Shown here: positions 7,846 to 18,640 of the stretch, one piece after another
Layout: each line of letters opens with the position of its first letter
Position numbering within the stretch: position 1 is the first letter of the stretch
Assembly (NCBI GenBank): GCA_018350325.1
Contig: JAEVLN010000065.1
Location: forward strand, 1 to 64,000
Source of the DNA: Globodera rostochiensis
Taxonomy: Eukaryota; Nematoda; Chromadorea; Rhabditida; Heteroderidae
Length of the DNA stretch: 64,000 bases
Direction: 5' to 3'
Notes under the pieces: generated by a model
What the model was told of the DNA's origin: nothing
The model's database searches: none
The model's input: the letters and a program-made list of their open reading frames with translations, nothing else
Made by a program: the position numbers and the translations under genes

Positions 7846-10452
7846 TCACTAAAAATAAAATTATTCTTTTTTTGTTGCTCTTACCGGGGCAAGTGTTTTT
7901 GCCACATTTTTTTCCGGGTTGCTGTCTTCGCATTTTTTGCCCAAACATTTGAGCAGTCCCTCGCCTTCCTAAATGTTTTGATTTTAATTGTTCAATAATT
8001 ATTGAAAATTAAAATCATAATTCTTTTCAACATTTTTATGCTTTTGTAAAAACAGTCCACCAAAGTTATTTGCATGTCGCATTTGTCAGCGATAATTCCG
8101 AATCCGCCCCCCTGGGGAATGGCGCCCAAAAGGTCAAAAGTTAGCGCGGAAACGGGATCCTCCTGGCGCAAAAGGCCGCCCCTCCATGCTTTGTCCACGA
8201 ACGTGTCCGATTCGTTGGGACGCTGCCCCACCACATATCCGCCCAAAATGCCCGGTTCGCCGAGGCGAATCTCACAGCATGGCCCATCTTCGGCATTGCA
8301 TGTCACGCTAAAATTAAAATGAATAAATGTTCCACAACTCGGCACAAAAGGCTCGGTTTCCAAGCTTCAAAGCATTCTTTCTTTTAGTCAGGGATCTCAG
8401 AGACCTATAAACATCTTCTAAGAAATGGAATTGTAATGACACCGTTTTGTTTCAGGGGTACTTTAAGGAATTTTCAAAAAAGCAAATTTTTTTTGCAAAT
8501 TCTGCTGTACTTTTAGTGGCAGGTGTTCGGCGGTGCCGATAGGCGTTAAGAAACATTTAAATTTTGGACCTAATTTGTTAAGAGATAAGCAACCAAAATT
8601 TTAAAAAACACGGTAATTTTTGAAGCAAATTGATCGAGTTTTCCCAAAGTTCCAGAAAATGACAAATAATTCCAACTGTGGAGGATTGGCAAATGAGTGG
8701 CAAATTAAGTCATTATGAATGATCAAATCCAGAAAAGCTTGTCTCCGGGACAATCAACGCCTTAACACCCCGGGGGTTTTGCTGAACCCAAAGACGAGCG
8801 AGCATATGACGGCCCGAAGCCCCAGAGTGAATGACGCGTGAATGTCCAACTTTGTGCTTACGTTTCCAGGCTGGTCGACGAGGACAGCATCAATTTGTCC
8901 CCAACATGCGCAATTTGGAAGCCATGAAGCTTTTTGCCGTCAAACTCAGGCTCATGCCATTTCGCCTGCGCATTCTCGCATTTGGTGGCAATTTTGTTGT
9001 TTTTAACGTAATTTTTCAATTGGAATTGCGTTATCACTGGCGCATTCTCTGGGTCCATCTGTCCGACAAAGCAGAAAATCAAGCTAAATTATTTAAATTT
9101 GAAAAAAAACAATTAATTATGAACTGCTTGTTTACCCATCTTTGCACGTTTCTTCGGGACCATCGGCACGCGGAACGCAAATGTTCAAAATCATTTTGCG
9201 CGACTCGTCATTAGAGCCTCCGTTAAAGTACAGCTTGACCATGTCGGGCACAACTCCGCCTTCAGCAGCAATTTTATGGATGGATTTTGCATAGATGACA
9301 CTAAACACAAAGAAATGCTTAAAATGAGCTCATAGTCAGAGGATGACTTACATTCGCCTTCCGGGCTTATCTGTAGCGGCACATCTTGAGTTTCTTTCTC
9401 ACTCAAGTCCTTTCCGGTTCTCCAATTCTTCATCGGAGGGTCCGTAATGGCCAAAAACGCGGGAATGATCAGATTTTCATTCCCGCGTTGGACCATCCAT
9501 CCTCCAAACGAGTAATTGCAACGTGCGTGCAATGCTTTGTTGAGTAGAGTGCTATTTTTGACTGATGTGCATCCCCAAGTGTCAAAATAATGTCCTTCTA
9601 AATCAATTTTTAAAATTCAATTTTTATTTTATTTTTTGGAAACCTTTCGTACACTTTGCCGCAAAGCAATACTTTGAGCCTTTTATGCACAACGTAGTGT
9701 ACGTGTTTCCCAATCCTTTCGCATCAAATTGACCTTTTTTGCACGTCAACTCTTTTAAAAATAAAATAATTAATGTAAGTAACCAAACAAAAATTGTTGA
9801 AATTGTTCGAGACTTTTTGCTAAAATAAATGCAATACCCCCACTCTCAGCGGTCGCGTTTTGCTCAGGAGGCTGCGGAAGCGCGAACTCGGCATTTGTCC
9901 AATCCTTGTCCTTTTCACCAAAGGTGCATTCGCAGGAAACGACAGTTTCCTGTGCTTGGTTCTCAACCATGGGCTTAGCTTCTGCAGAACAATTTTTATT
10001 GTCTTTGTCGGTGCAGGTCCAAACAATAAGCGCAGTGCTTGCCAAATTCGCTGAAAGTTTGTAATCCAAAAGCACTGAACATTTTAAGGCTCGCTCATTT
10101 GGGCGAACAAATCATTTTGGGGATGCCTTTTACATATTACACAAAATAAGCGAGTTATTACGCTCAAATGTTTTTATTTTTACTGACCAAAATTAATTGA
10201 TTTTGATTTTAAACTTTTCGGCGCTTACCCCGTGAGCAAGCTATGGTCACACAATAGTGAGTGCCCTCGGGGCATTCTTGAACTGTGCTGTTTTCGGCTG
10301 CAATGGCTGCTCCCGTTTTGCATTTGAGTCCTTTGAATTTTGAATTTACTTTTTAAAATGCAAATATTATATTAAACAAAAATGGCACCGGTGGAAGGTC
10401 CCAAGATGGCAATGATGGAAATTAGTGCAAACAAAGTCGCGACGGCGTCCAT
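7846..10452 (-). CDS. Gene 1: secreted protein with two cysteine-rich (Ly6/ET-like) modules
   Basis: Minus-strand exons: 10452-10389, 10330-10229, 10050-9838, 9751-9644, 9597-9352, 9259-9136, 9083-8862, 8307-8061, 7968-7885, then TGA at 7848-7846. All nine junction phases close with GT-AG ends and give 470 aa. Residues 1-22 form a signal peptide (FALISIIAILGPSTG). Two similar cysteine modules follow. Module 1 has LKCKTG, CPEGTHYCVTIAC, WTCT and VVSCEC. Module 2 has LTCKKG, CIKGSKYCFAAKC, WGCT and ARCNYS. The order C..G, C(3-5)YC(3-4)C, W.C, C resembles nematode Ly6/ET-type modules. The remaining 260 residues contain more cysteines and match no family I know. Most introns are 50-110 bp; the 554-bp intron 8,308-8,861 holds an R1 repeat. 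The exon at 9,259 uses a non-consensus acceptor (GCTGAAG), chosen because a nearer TTTAG site breaks frame. If the last intron is retained, the stop is TAA at 7,863-7,861. Extracellular role; function unknown. Confidence 0.8.
8515..8605. repeat. R1 palindromic repeat inside a gene 1 intron
   Basis: A truncated unit, TCGGCGGTGCCGATAGGCG followed by TTAAGAAACA, with the usual downstream tail. It explains why this intron is much longer than its neighbours. Confidence 0.75.
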
Positions 10453-11330
10453 TATTTGTTTTGTCTAATCTAATAGTCCGGGAAATATTCTAAAATTTTA
10501 AGATTAATGCAAAATTTCTAATTAATTAAATGATTGAGTTCATTTGGTTCTGTTCAAAACTTAATGGTTGTGTTGATAAAATTTATGGCGAATGAAAATG
10601 TGAAATGAAAAAGCTGTTTAACATAATTTTGTTATTTGTGCACTGAAAGCGCTTTACTCCAATGCCCGCCCCTCCGTCCGTCATCGATGTGCGGCAAATC
10701 GGCGAATGATTCAGTGGGAATTGATGTTTTTTTAGGTTAATGTTCGTTAAAATTAGCATAATTAAAATATTTTTTGTAAGTTTATTTGAAATAATAATTA
10801 AATTTTTCTCGAGTTTTAAAATTTACGGATTCTTTGAGGTGCTCTCGGTCTCGAGTCTCGGGGTTAAGTTTAGTCTCGAGCATCACTAGCGGATTGGGTT
10901 CCTTTGCGGAGACCCATCCCAGCCAGAGAGATCAATCTCGGACTTATTCCATGAATTGGGGCTCTTTCAGGGAATTTAATTTTAGTTTAATCAAACTTTA
11001 AAGTAATTCCTTAATTGATTAATCATAGCAACGGGCAGTCAACAGCACATATTTAATAGATAGTAAGTAAAAGTATCTCGGTCAAGACACCCGGGCTAAT
11101 CCGTTCAACTCTATCTAAAACTAGATTACTTATATGTTTTTACATAATTTTTCCTGATCAAGCATTTGAGAGAAAATGCGAGAAACTGAAAAGTTAATCA
11201 AATAAAATTTAAATATATTTAAGCAAAAAGCATAAAAACCAAAACAAAAATTTTTTTTTCCTATAAATTTGAGTCCTAATAATAATTAATCAAATTAAGC
11301 GCTATAAAATAAATTTATCTTTCTTTCTCA
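10453..11330. other. Gene 1 upstream region; TCTCGAG-rich patch
   Basis: The 5' side of gene 1 is AT-rich without a recognisable promoter motif. At 10,835-10,990 there is a GC-richer patch with CTCGGTCTCGAGTCTCGG words, also found at 25,940-26,020, so it is repeat-derived. No gene is seen. Confidence 0.45.
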
Positions 11331-11331
11331 G

Positions 11332-11532
11332 ACGAAGCTCGCCTCCAATTTCCGAATCATTTTCATTTTGACGCATTCAGTGGACAAATTGGAGCCGATT
11401 TGCATTTTTCCGGGCGGATTTGATCAAAGCTTAATTTTTGTTAGTTTTGAATGCGATCGCATGGATAACAAAAGTCGCTTGGACAGCTCATTTTATTGCG
11501 CACTATTCAAAATGATTCATTTTTTGAATTAA
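11332..11532 (+). CDS. Possible terminal exon, unknown protein
   Basis: A strong acceptor (TTTCTTTCTCAG) at 11,331 opens a 66-codon frame ending in TAA. It is GC-richer than its flanks and includes [19 protein letters not shown]. No upstream exon was found. The minus strand also holds a plausible short frame ending at a TGA near 11,330, so strand is uncertain. It may be an orphan exon. Confidence 0.35.
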   Translation, partial: TKLASNFRIIFILTHSVDKLEPICIFPGGFDQSLIFVSFECDRMDNKSRLDSSFYCALFKMIHFLN

Positions 11533-11985
11533 ATTTTATTAAATATTTTATTCATTAACAAAAAACAATTGAATAAATTTGCGCAAAACATTCACAAATT
11601 GAAGGAAAACGAAGGGCGTGTATCGACACGAAATTTGGAGAAAAATAAGTTATTTACGGTAAGTGATGGTAAGGGCTCGGATTTTCAGGCAGTAAAAACC
11701 TCAAAACTGGAATTAAAAGCACCCACACAAAGTGCCAAAACAGCCAGTAAAAACACAAAAAAGTGAAAACCGTTAATTGCCGCTACCCGTTTTTTACCGT
11801 TCGTGGCCCAAAACGACCGGTAACGGTAAATCGGAAAGTGCAGTAAAAGATCCATTCTTTCGGTGCATATTTCGGATTTTTGGTGCATATTTCGCATTTT
11901 TGGTGCATATTTCGGCATTTGTGGCCTATTTTGGCCTTTTTTGGGTGCATATCGATCTGGGCCCTAGTGATGACCTACCCCTAAT
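11533..11985. other. AT-rich spacer with a short TTGGTGCATATTTCG tandem
   Basis: A 65-codon Lys-rich frame lies at 11,569-11,766 without splice or family support. At 11,860-11,945 about three tandem copies of a 20-bp word containing GGTGCATATTTCG occur. Confidence 0.45.
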
Positions 11986-12155
11986 GGACTCTTAGGCTTA
12001 TCTGTGCAATAAGTCATTTTGTGACTGATGGGTCAACCATTCCTTTTTGACTTTAAAGAGCATAACAAATTTAAAAAAAAAACAAGAAATAATAATCTTT
12101 GGACTAAAATTTATTTTTGCAAAACTGTAAGCATCAGAACTAGGGTAGGACGGGA
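11985..12155. repeat. Inverted copy of the dispersed repeat at 2,540-2,705
   Basis: See that entry: the matching core is GTGACTGATGGGTCAACCAT. Confidence 0.75.
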
Positions 12156-12325
12156 CCGGGACCAGTACTGAAATGTCTTATGGGACTGAAATTTAGTCCC
12201 GGTTTTTTTCAAGCTCCGTTATAAATGGTCCACCAAATCGTTTTTTTGTCCAGTAGTCCCGGTTTTTTTGGCCAGGACTAATTTAGTCCCGGTCCCGGTT
12301 TTTCCCAAAAGTCCCGGTCCCGTCC
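12155..12325. repeat. GGGACCGGGAC-type minisatellite
   Basis: Irregular tandem GTCCCGGT / ACCGGGAC words. Related blocks lie at 2,400-2,560, 16,965-17,110 and 17,738-17,790. Confidence 0.7.
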
Positions 12326-12339
12326 TACCCTAATCAGAA

Positions 12340-12450
12340 CATAAGAGATCATCTCATCAAATTGTATGGAAAGAATGCCCATGGGCCGTATGCTAAAGTC
12401 GATGTTTTGTTCCGCAGTCAATTCCTTCTCGATAGAATAAAATGTCAAAG
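12340..12450 (-). other. Exon-like segment downstream of gene 2
   Basis: The minus strand is open and well balanced across about 35 codons, including EKELTAEQNIDFSIRPMG and SIQFDEMISYVL. It could be a further 3' exon of gene 2 or of a decayed neighbour. A good acceptor was not found, so it is recorded as a segment only. Confidence 0.35.
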
Positions 12451-12761
12451 AAAAGCAATTTTAAGCAAGATTTAAAAAAATTGAAATAAAAATTCAAGAA
12501 TTGGTTGGCAGGGGTGTATAAGTCCAATAAATAAATGACACATTAACAATAATTCATTGTATTTTTTTCACTTAAAATTATTTTTTCCAACAAATTTTTC
12601 TTTCTTCAAATAGATCCAAGAAATAAAGGACGCACGTATGTTCCAAATAAAGTACAAATCTTTAAAGAAAGTACGTATGACACCCCTGGGTAAAAAGGAA
12701 AAGGTTTTTAATTTTAGTTAAGTCCGAGTTTTTTTTGGATATAAAAAATACATTATTTTTA

Positions 12762-13007
12762 ATTTTTCTCATGCACTGCCTCAATTATCAGCATCTTTAG
12801 CGTTTGTTCCTCCATTTCATGCTTCTTTTGTTTGAGCCTTCTCAACGTCCGCTTACTAAAGCATTTTTGGAAATTTTGAGTTAGAAATTTTCTAAAAATT
12901 TGTTTTCTGCTGGAGAATTCATCAGGGTCCAGGGCTGGAGAGTTCATCAGCAGGGTCCAGGGATCTGGATTCCGGAATAAACTGGCCACCGGGAGCCCCT
13001 CCTGCAC
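12762..13007 (-). other. Lys-rich frame downstream of gene 2
   Basis: An 81-codon frame ends in a basic, helix-forming tail (LKQKKHEMEEQTLKMLIIEA). Its first part contains a 25-bp tandem duplication around CCCTGGACCCTG. An alternative gene 2 ending could splice from GCCA|GTGAAG at about 13,072 into this block after GGTGCAG, which would replace the last residues of gene 2. The choice cannot be settled from sequence alone. Confidence 0.3.
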
Positions 13008-13038
13008 CCATCAAAATTAACAAAAATTGAATAAACTT

Positions 13039-16000
13039 CTAAGGCGGTGGCATTGTTGGGCCGTTTTCTTCACTGGCAATTTTGGCCAAAATGAAGTGGC
13101 CGTTGAGGTCCATGTTGTCCGTATTGCTCAAGTCCAACACACCGTCCTCCAGCGTGTCCAGGTCCAACTTCAGGCCACGAATCTAAAACAAAAAAATGGA
13201 TGGAATATTTACAAAAAAAAAATCCCCGATACCCTGGAAGGGAATTTAAAAAAGCTTAATTGTTCCAACATTTTGTACAAATAAATTTGAATGGGAATTT
13301 GTGTAAAAATCAGGACTTTAGATTTAAATTTTTAAAAAGAAGTTTAAATTTGAGAATGAAAATCCATGGGACAACATGCCTAGATATAAAATAAAATTTA
13401 TTTTAATAATGAAAAATAAATTTTCTTTGAATATTTCTCAGCCCTTTCTTTCACCTGCATGACGCGGTCATGCATCGTTTGGTCCGTGGTAAAAACATCG
13501 ATGGTCGGAATCTTGAGGCTGACCTGGATAGGGGGAGAGTTTTCCAATTTTTTATTTGTTTGAAAAATAATATTTAGAAATATTTAAATTAATTCCAAAA
13601 TTTTATTTCTTTTTTAATTTTTAAAAACAGCAGCGCACATTCTTTTCATCGCCCGTGCAGTTGTGCGTCACCACCAGACTGATTTCGTACTTGTAGCTAA
13701 AAAGTGTTTGGTACATGTGCCATGGCCAATATACATTTTGATTGGTTTAAAATAGGGTTGGCACCCGGACGTTCGGAGAGGGAAAAGCCGGGAGACGGGC
13801 TTCAAAGGTAAGAGGAACGGGTCGGGGAATTAAAATTGTCGGGGTCGGGAGTTGTCGGGAAAGGCACTGTCGAGGTCGGGAGTTGTCGGGGAAGGCACTG
13901 TCGTGGTTGGGGGTTGTCGGGGAAGGCAATGTCGGGGGTGGGGGGTTGTCGGGGAAGGCACTGTCGGGGTTGATGGTTGTCGGGGAAGGCACTGTCGGGG
14001 TCGGGGGTTGTCGGGGAAGGCAATGTCGGGTGGAGGGTGGTTGTCGGGGAATTAAAATTGTCGGGGGTTGTCGGGGAAGGCAATGTCGGGGGGGGGGGTG
14101 TCGGGGAAGGCAATGTCGGGGGTGGGGGGTTGTCGGGGAAGGCACTGTCGGGGTTGATGGTTGTCGGGGAAGGCACTGTCGGGGTCGGGGGTTGTCGGGG
14201 AAGGCAATGTCGGGGGGGGGGTTGTCGGGGAATTAAAATTGTCGGGGGTTGTCGGGGAAGGCAATGTCGGGGGGGGGGGGTGTCGGGGAAGGCACTGTCG
14301 GGGTCGGGGGTTGTCGGGGAAGGCACTGTCGGGGGTTGTCGGGGAAGGCACTGTCGGGGGTTGTCGGGGAAGGCTCTGTCGGGGTGGGGGTTGTCGGGGA
14401 AGGCACTTTCGGGGGTCGGGAGTTGTCGGGGAAGGCACTGTCGGGGTCGGGGGTTGTCGGGGAAGGCACTGTCGGGGTCGGGGGTTGTCGGGGAAGGCAC
14501 TTTCGGGGTCGGGAGTTGTCGGGGAAGGCACTGTCGGGGTCGGGGGTTGTCGGGGAAGGCACTGTCGGGGTCGGGGGTTGTCGGGGAAGGCAATGTCGGG
14601 GGGGGGGGGGTTGTCGGGAAATTAAAATTGTCGGGGGTTGTCGGGGAAGGCAATGTCGGGGGGGGGGGGAATTGTCGGGGAAGGCACTGTCGGGGTCGGG
14701 GGTTGTCGGGGAAGGCACTGTCGGGGTCGGGGTTGTCGGGGAAGGCACTGTCGGGGTCGGGGGTTGTCGGGGAAGCACTTTCGGGGTCGGGAGTTGTCGG
14801 GAAAGGCACTGTCGGGGATCGGGGGTCGGGAATCGAGATCATCAAAATGTATTAATAATTAAAATGATTTTACTCGAGTGGTTCTATCACCAAATTGGTT
14901 TTGTTTGGCAGCACATCTGCAATGCCAACCATTGGACAAAGGCTGAAAAAAAAATTGTCAGTCAGACATCCGGGATTTTCCCCAATCACAATCCGGGATT
15001 TCAGCCCCGGGATTTCTATCCAACGACAAAATACAATCATTTTTATAAACACGGTACGGTATTCATTTTAAATACGGTACAAATCACTCATTCATTCTTT
15101 AAAGAAAGCACAGTGACAATTATTTGTCTTTTTGAGAAAGTACCGTACCCAACATTTTTAGTGCATAAAATTTGTTAGTTTATACCGTTCCTTCAACACA
15201 ACGCCATACACAAAGGATGCCTTGCCTTTGTCCAGTTGAACAGCTGTGTGTCTAAAAGTTCGCTTTTTAAATTTGAAAACAAAAAATTTTGTGTCCATTA
15301 CGTATAGTAATCCAAATAACCCGGGCACACACCGGCTTGTCTTCGCTAAACAATTTTTTTTAATTAATTTTTTGTTTTTGTTTTATTTCACTGGTTTATA
15401 AAGTTGCGCAACACTCAGATTGAGTGCCGATTGCATTCCTGCACTATTTTTGCACGAAATGCAGCCGTCCACCAGCAACAGCACCATGTCTGAAAATATT
15501 TGTTAATTAAAAATCCAAAAAATTATTAAAATTCTTTTATTTTAATATGAGTTTCTTTTTTAGATTCTTAGCAACAGTAATCAGTAGGGATCGGATTTTT
15601 ATGATACAAAAACTTGCACAAATCATCAGTCGGGTTTTTGTAACTTTGTTCAAATCATTTTGAATGTTTTGAAATTTTGCACAAAAATACATATGCTCAA
15701 GTGTTTGGAGCATTAAATCCGATCCCTAGTAATCAGAACTCCACACAATCAGAATTATTTTTCAATTCTTTCAGAATTCTGATTCCATGCATACCAAAAT
15801 TCTGTAGCCTTAGCAGAAATCAGAACACATATTCAAATTTTTGTAAACACATTCAGAATATCAATAAAAAAAATCAGAATTCTTGATCAAATTATGAAAA
15901 CTTAAGACCAGAGATCGTATTTTGATTCTGGTATTTATAAAATTCAGTATTTCTGAGTTAACCGCACCCAGAATGTTATAAAATACAAGAAAATATCAAG

Positions 16001-16737
16001 AAAAGTATTCCGCATTCACTCTGAATATGCAAACAAAATATCAGAATTTCATTGTGTACCCACAAAAACTGGCAAACCCAAAAATGGTGCCACAAATAAT
16101 AAATCTAAATTCGGTGAAGCGATGCTAATTTTTGCGGCTTAAAAATTGACCCTGCATAAATCCGTATTTGTCGAATTCGACCATGTCCTTAAATATTTGA
16201 TTCGGCGGCTTTTCCCCTCCGAAAAAGGTCTTGTTTATTCCATTCACTCCATAGAAATTTGCCTGCAAATGAATAATTTGAAAATTCAATTTATTTTTTG
16301 CTGTTTCCCCCTGCCTTTGCGCAATAAGCCCATGTGCTGAAAATTGTGAAATTGTTTTTATTGAAACGATTTTTTGAGACTTTACTTGAAATCGTCAGTT
16401 GCGCACGTCGGTGAAAAAAGAAACCAAAAAGCTTTGGAAAGTTTAACCAAAACCCGGTAAGTCGAAAACTAAATGTTCGGAAAGTCTGAAGAAAAGTTTG
16501 GGAAAGTTTAGCCAAAATTCAAAAAAGTCTGAAGTTAAGGTTCGGAAAACCAAATGTTTTGGAAAGCATATAATCTCATTTTGTTTCTATACCTTGCTGA
16601 AGGTCCTGGTCTTTGCCCACATCATCGCCATGGACCGCGCCACAGAAAATGACGATCAAGAGACTAAAACACCGTTTAATAATCCCAACCGGGATCGTGA
16701 AAAAGTTTAAATTTACTAATTCTAGACACGGAGCCAT
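13039..16737 (-). CDS. Gene 2: secreted or membrane-anchored protein, unknown family
   Basis: Exons (minus): 16737-16593, 16336-16151, 15489-15392, 15345-15302, 15251-15186, 14942-14874, 13696-13639, 13523-13455, 13182-13039 (TAG). All junctions are GT-AG, most acceptors are TTTTCAG or TTTTAG-like, and every phase closes to 292 aa. Residues 20-37 (KRCFSLLIVIFCGAVHG) are a signal sequence or anchor after an unusually long N-terminus. The mature part has cysteines in VDGCISCKNS, GVCPGY, RLCPMV and HNCTGD, the last with an N-glycosylation sequon, and an acidic C-terminal segment (LDLDTLEDGVLDLSNTDN) ending in PPP. No family was recognised. Intron 15,490-16,150 carries a small transposon, and intron 13,697-14,873 carries a 1-kb minisatellite. 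Start chosen as the only in-frame ATG ahead of the hydrophobic stretch. Confidence 0.75.
13805..14832. repeat. GC-rich minisatellite in gene 2 intron
   Basis: About 1 kb of tandem units of 25-31 bp built from GTCGGGGAAGGCACTGTCGG followed by GGTCGGGGGTT, with variants carrying a poly-G run or an AATTAAAATTGT insertion (for example near 14,050, 14,235 and 14,625). The variant blocks recur in order, which indicates higher-order duplication. Long Gly/Arg- or Pro-rich frames on both strands are translations of the repeat. The plus strand is rich in runs of four or more G. Confidence 0.95.
15585..15728. mobile_element. 144-bp MITE with 8-bp target duplication, in gene 2 intron
   Basis: Inverted ends TAGGGATCGGATTT and AAATCCGATCCCTA are flanked on both sides by GTAATCAG (15,577-15,584 and 15,729-15,736). 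The size, TAGGG-type ends and 8-bp duplication fit a hAT-type non-autonomous element. Confidence 0.85.
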
Positions 16738-16739
16738 TG

Positions 16740-16965
16740 AAAGCGATTACGGGTCCAGGGTGACCATAGTACCTTATTAATCAGGTGTTTCCTGATTTTA
16801 CCCTGATTTTTTGGGTTTTGCCGATGGTTATCCTGATCGGGACCCAATTCCTAATCATTGATCCAGGGTTTCAACGTCGGTTGCAATCCTTAATTTGTGA
16901 TTCCGGGCGCCTTTGAAACCGGAAATTGAATCCAATTTCTGATTCTTAATCCGGATTGGTCTTAA
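16740..16965. other. Upstream region of gene 2
   Basis: It contains CCTGATTT-rich words but no recognisable promoter or gene. Confidence 0.4.
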
Positions 16966-17112
16966 ACTAGGGTGGGACGGTACCGGGACTTTTGGGAAAA
17001 ACCGGGCCCGGGACTTACCGGGACTTACCGGGACCAGAAAAACCGGGACCGGGACCAACATTTTCAACCGGGACTGGGACCGGTACCGGGACTAACCGGG
17101 GACTTTTCAAGG
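16965..17112. repeat. ACCGGGAC minisatellite
   Basis: Tandem GGGACTTACCGGGACC-like words with a flanking CTAGGGTGGGACGG. A fragment of the same family lies at 17,738-17,790. Confidence 0.75.
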
Positions 17113-17224
17113 GAAATTTTTTTTGTGTTCAATGGTAAAACAAAAAAATTTTTTGTTATTCAAAAATATTTTCCTCATTTTCTTTAACTTCAATTTTATC
17201 ATATCATTTTTTTTCGGATCCTGC

Positions 17225-17465
17225 CTTTTAGGTGGTGGGGGTCGGCGGTGCCGATAGGCGCCGCCGAGAAAAATTTTTGAAATTTTGACTCAATTTTGTT
17301 AAGAAAGTTAATCAAAATTTTAGCAAAAAAATGAAGCATTTTGCTTCGGAATTTCGGGGAAAAACTGGTTACGTAAGAGTGGAGGATGTCCGGCGGCGCC
17401 GACAGGCGCCGCCGGAGAAATTTTTTGAACATTTTAATGATATTTGTTAAGAAAATTGAAGCAAA
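17225..17465. repeat. R1 dispersed palindromic repeat, two units
   Basis: Near-palindromes lie at about 17,243-17,270 and 17,387-17,415. The spacer contains AGCATTTTGCTTCGGAATTT and GAGTGGAGGATGTCCGGCGG, shared with 1,220-1,290. Confidence 0.85.
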
Positions 17466-17589
17466 ATTCAGGAAGATGTGATGAATTTATTTCAAAAATT
17501 CTTGTTTTAGCTCGCAATTTAATTTTAAAAAATATAAAAATTATTAAATATTTTTATTATTAGGGGAAGAAAATTATGTGAGTAGAGGA

Positions 17590-17672
17590 AAAAGGATAAA
17601 TACCTAAATGTTTACTCGAACCGACACAAACATTTGACTTGCCGGAAGACAAACCACTAAGACACCGAGTTC
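17590..17672 (-). repeat. tRNA-derived SINE-like fragment
   Basis: On the minus strand TTAGTGGTTTGTCTT is followed by a B-box-like GGTTCGAGTA. The first word is also present in the fragment at 27,275-27,340 (CTCAGTGGTTTGTCTT), indicating one family. Confidence 0.45.
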
Positions 17673-17816
17673 TTTGGGGAGTCCCTTGTAAAAAAAGATT
17701 GAAATTGTAGCTCGATGATGCCATCATTAGGGGGTGCAAATTTAGTCCCGGTTGGTCCCGGTCCCGGTACCGGTCCCGTCCAACCCTATTTTAAACCATC
17801 AATTTCCCAATTTCCT

Positions 17817-18350
17817 TTACTTACACAAGTGAAGTGGTGGCCCACTTGTTCATCTTTGACGGTCAGCAGTTGGAGGTGTTGGAGCAGTATTCGGAGGATT
17901 GGCAAGAGATTTCAATGTCTAATTTGAATAGCATAAAGAGGGCATTTAAATTCAAAATCAATGTGCCACCCCCTCCCTTTTTTTAATGCAATTGGTGGAA
18001 ATGTGAAAAAGAAATGGGGGGGGGGTCATCAGCGTTAATCGTCACTGATTATCTGACTGATGGCTGGCTGTTGGAGTGTCCGTCCGGTGGATGGACGAAA
18101 ATGCATTGGGTGACGCATCAATCGTTCGTTTCGTCCCAAACCCTTCGCCAGGGAATGATAAAAACGAAAAAAAATAAAATCGAAATTAAATTCCACAATT
18201 TCCATACGGAGATTTGATGATTAATATACCTAGGTATGTGGAGGATGTGAAAGATCTGCAAAAATGCACCACAGTAAAAAACTATATCATGTTTCCCAGC
18301 TCGCATTCCAGTTTCTCGCAAGCTTCTAGCCACAGGAAGGCTTTTATGAG
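17817..18350 (+). pseudogene. Gene fragment, unknown protein (three exon-like pieces)
   Basis: Three plus-strand pieces read as protein. At 17,830-17,985 the frame gives HLFIFDGQQLEVLEQYSEDW and continues about 25 residues. At 18,035-18,215, after a CATCAG acceptor, it gives DYLTDGWLLECPSGGW then TKMHWVTHQSF. At 18,234-18,345, after CCTAG, it gives YVEDVKDLQKC and on. The first ends at a stop preceded by a proline run and the joins do not close in frame, so this looks like a decayed gene or the middle of one with unseen exons. The sequence is not from a family I can name with confidence. Confidence 0.45.
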
Positions 18351-18640
18351 TTCCAAAATTAAATTGAAAAAGTTAAAATACTAAAAACATCTGTCCATTC
18401 GGGAGAATTTCAAAAAAATTTCGAGATCCGCCAGATTTTACCGCTACGTTAATTTTTGAAAAGTTCAAAAGTCAGAGGATGTTAATCGAATTGCCCATAG
18501 AGAATTAAAAATTAAAATTGAGTTTGCTCATTTTTTAAAGTACAGAAAGCGAAAGAAAAATAAAATACAGTACATTTTTATACATACCGTAGGCCGGACC
18601 GCTTTTAACAGCGAACTTGTTATTTTTGTCTAATGAAGGA
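18350..18640. other. Spacer, no gene seen
   Basis: AT-rich, with no open frame or repeat of note. Confidence 0.4.

Noticed and set aside
9191..9301. Continuation of gene 1 in the frame after PEGECK
   Set aside because: That frame needs no intron at a clear GTAAGT donor and soon stops. Splicing to 9,259 restores phase through all later exons.
11940..12000. Telomere or centromere repeat
   Set aside because: The short GGTGCATATTTCG tandem has only about three copies and does not match known telomeric repeats.
13805..14832. CRISPR-like array
   Set aside because: Units are contiguous and nearly identical throughout, without unique spacers, in a eukaryotic intron.
13802..14855. Long open frames (up to 347 codons) on both strands
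   Set aside because: They are translations of the GC-rich minisatellite: unit length and composition remove stops in several frames, and the block sits inside a gene 2 intron.
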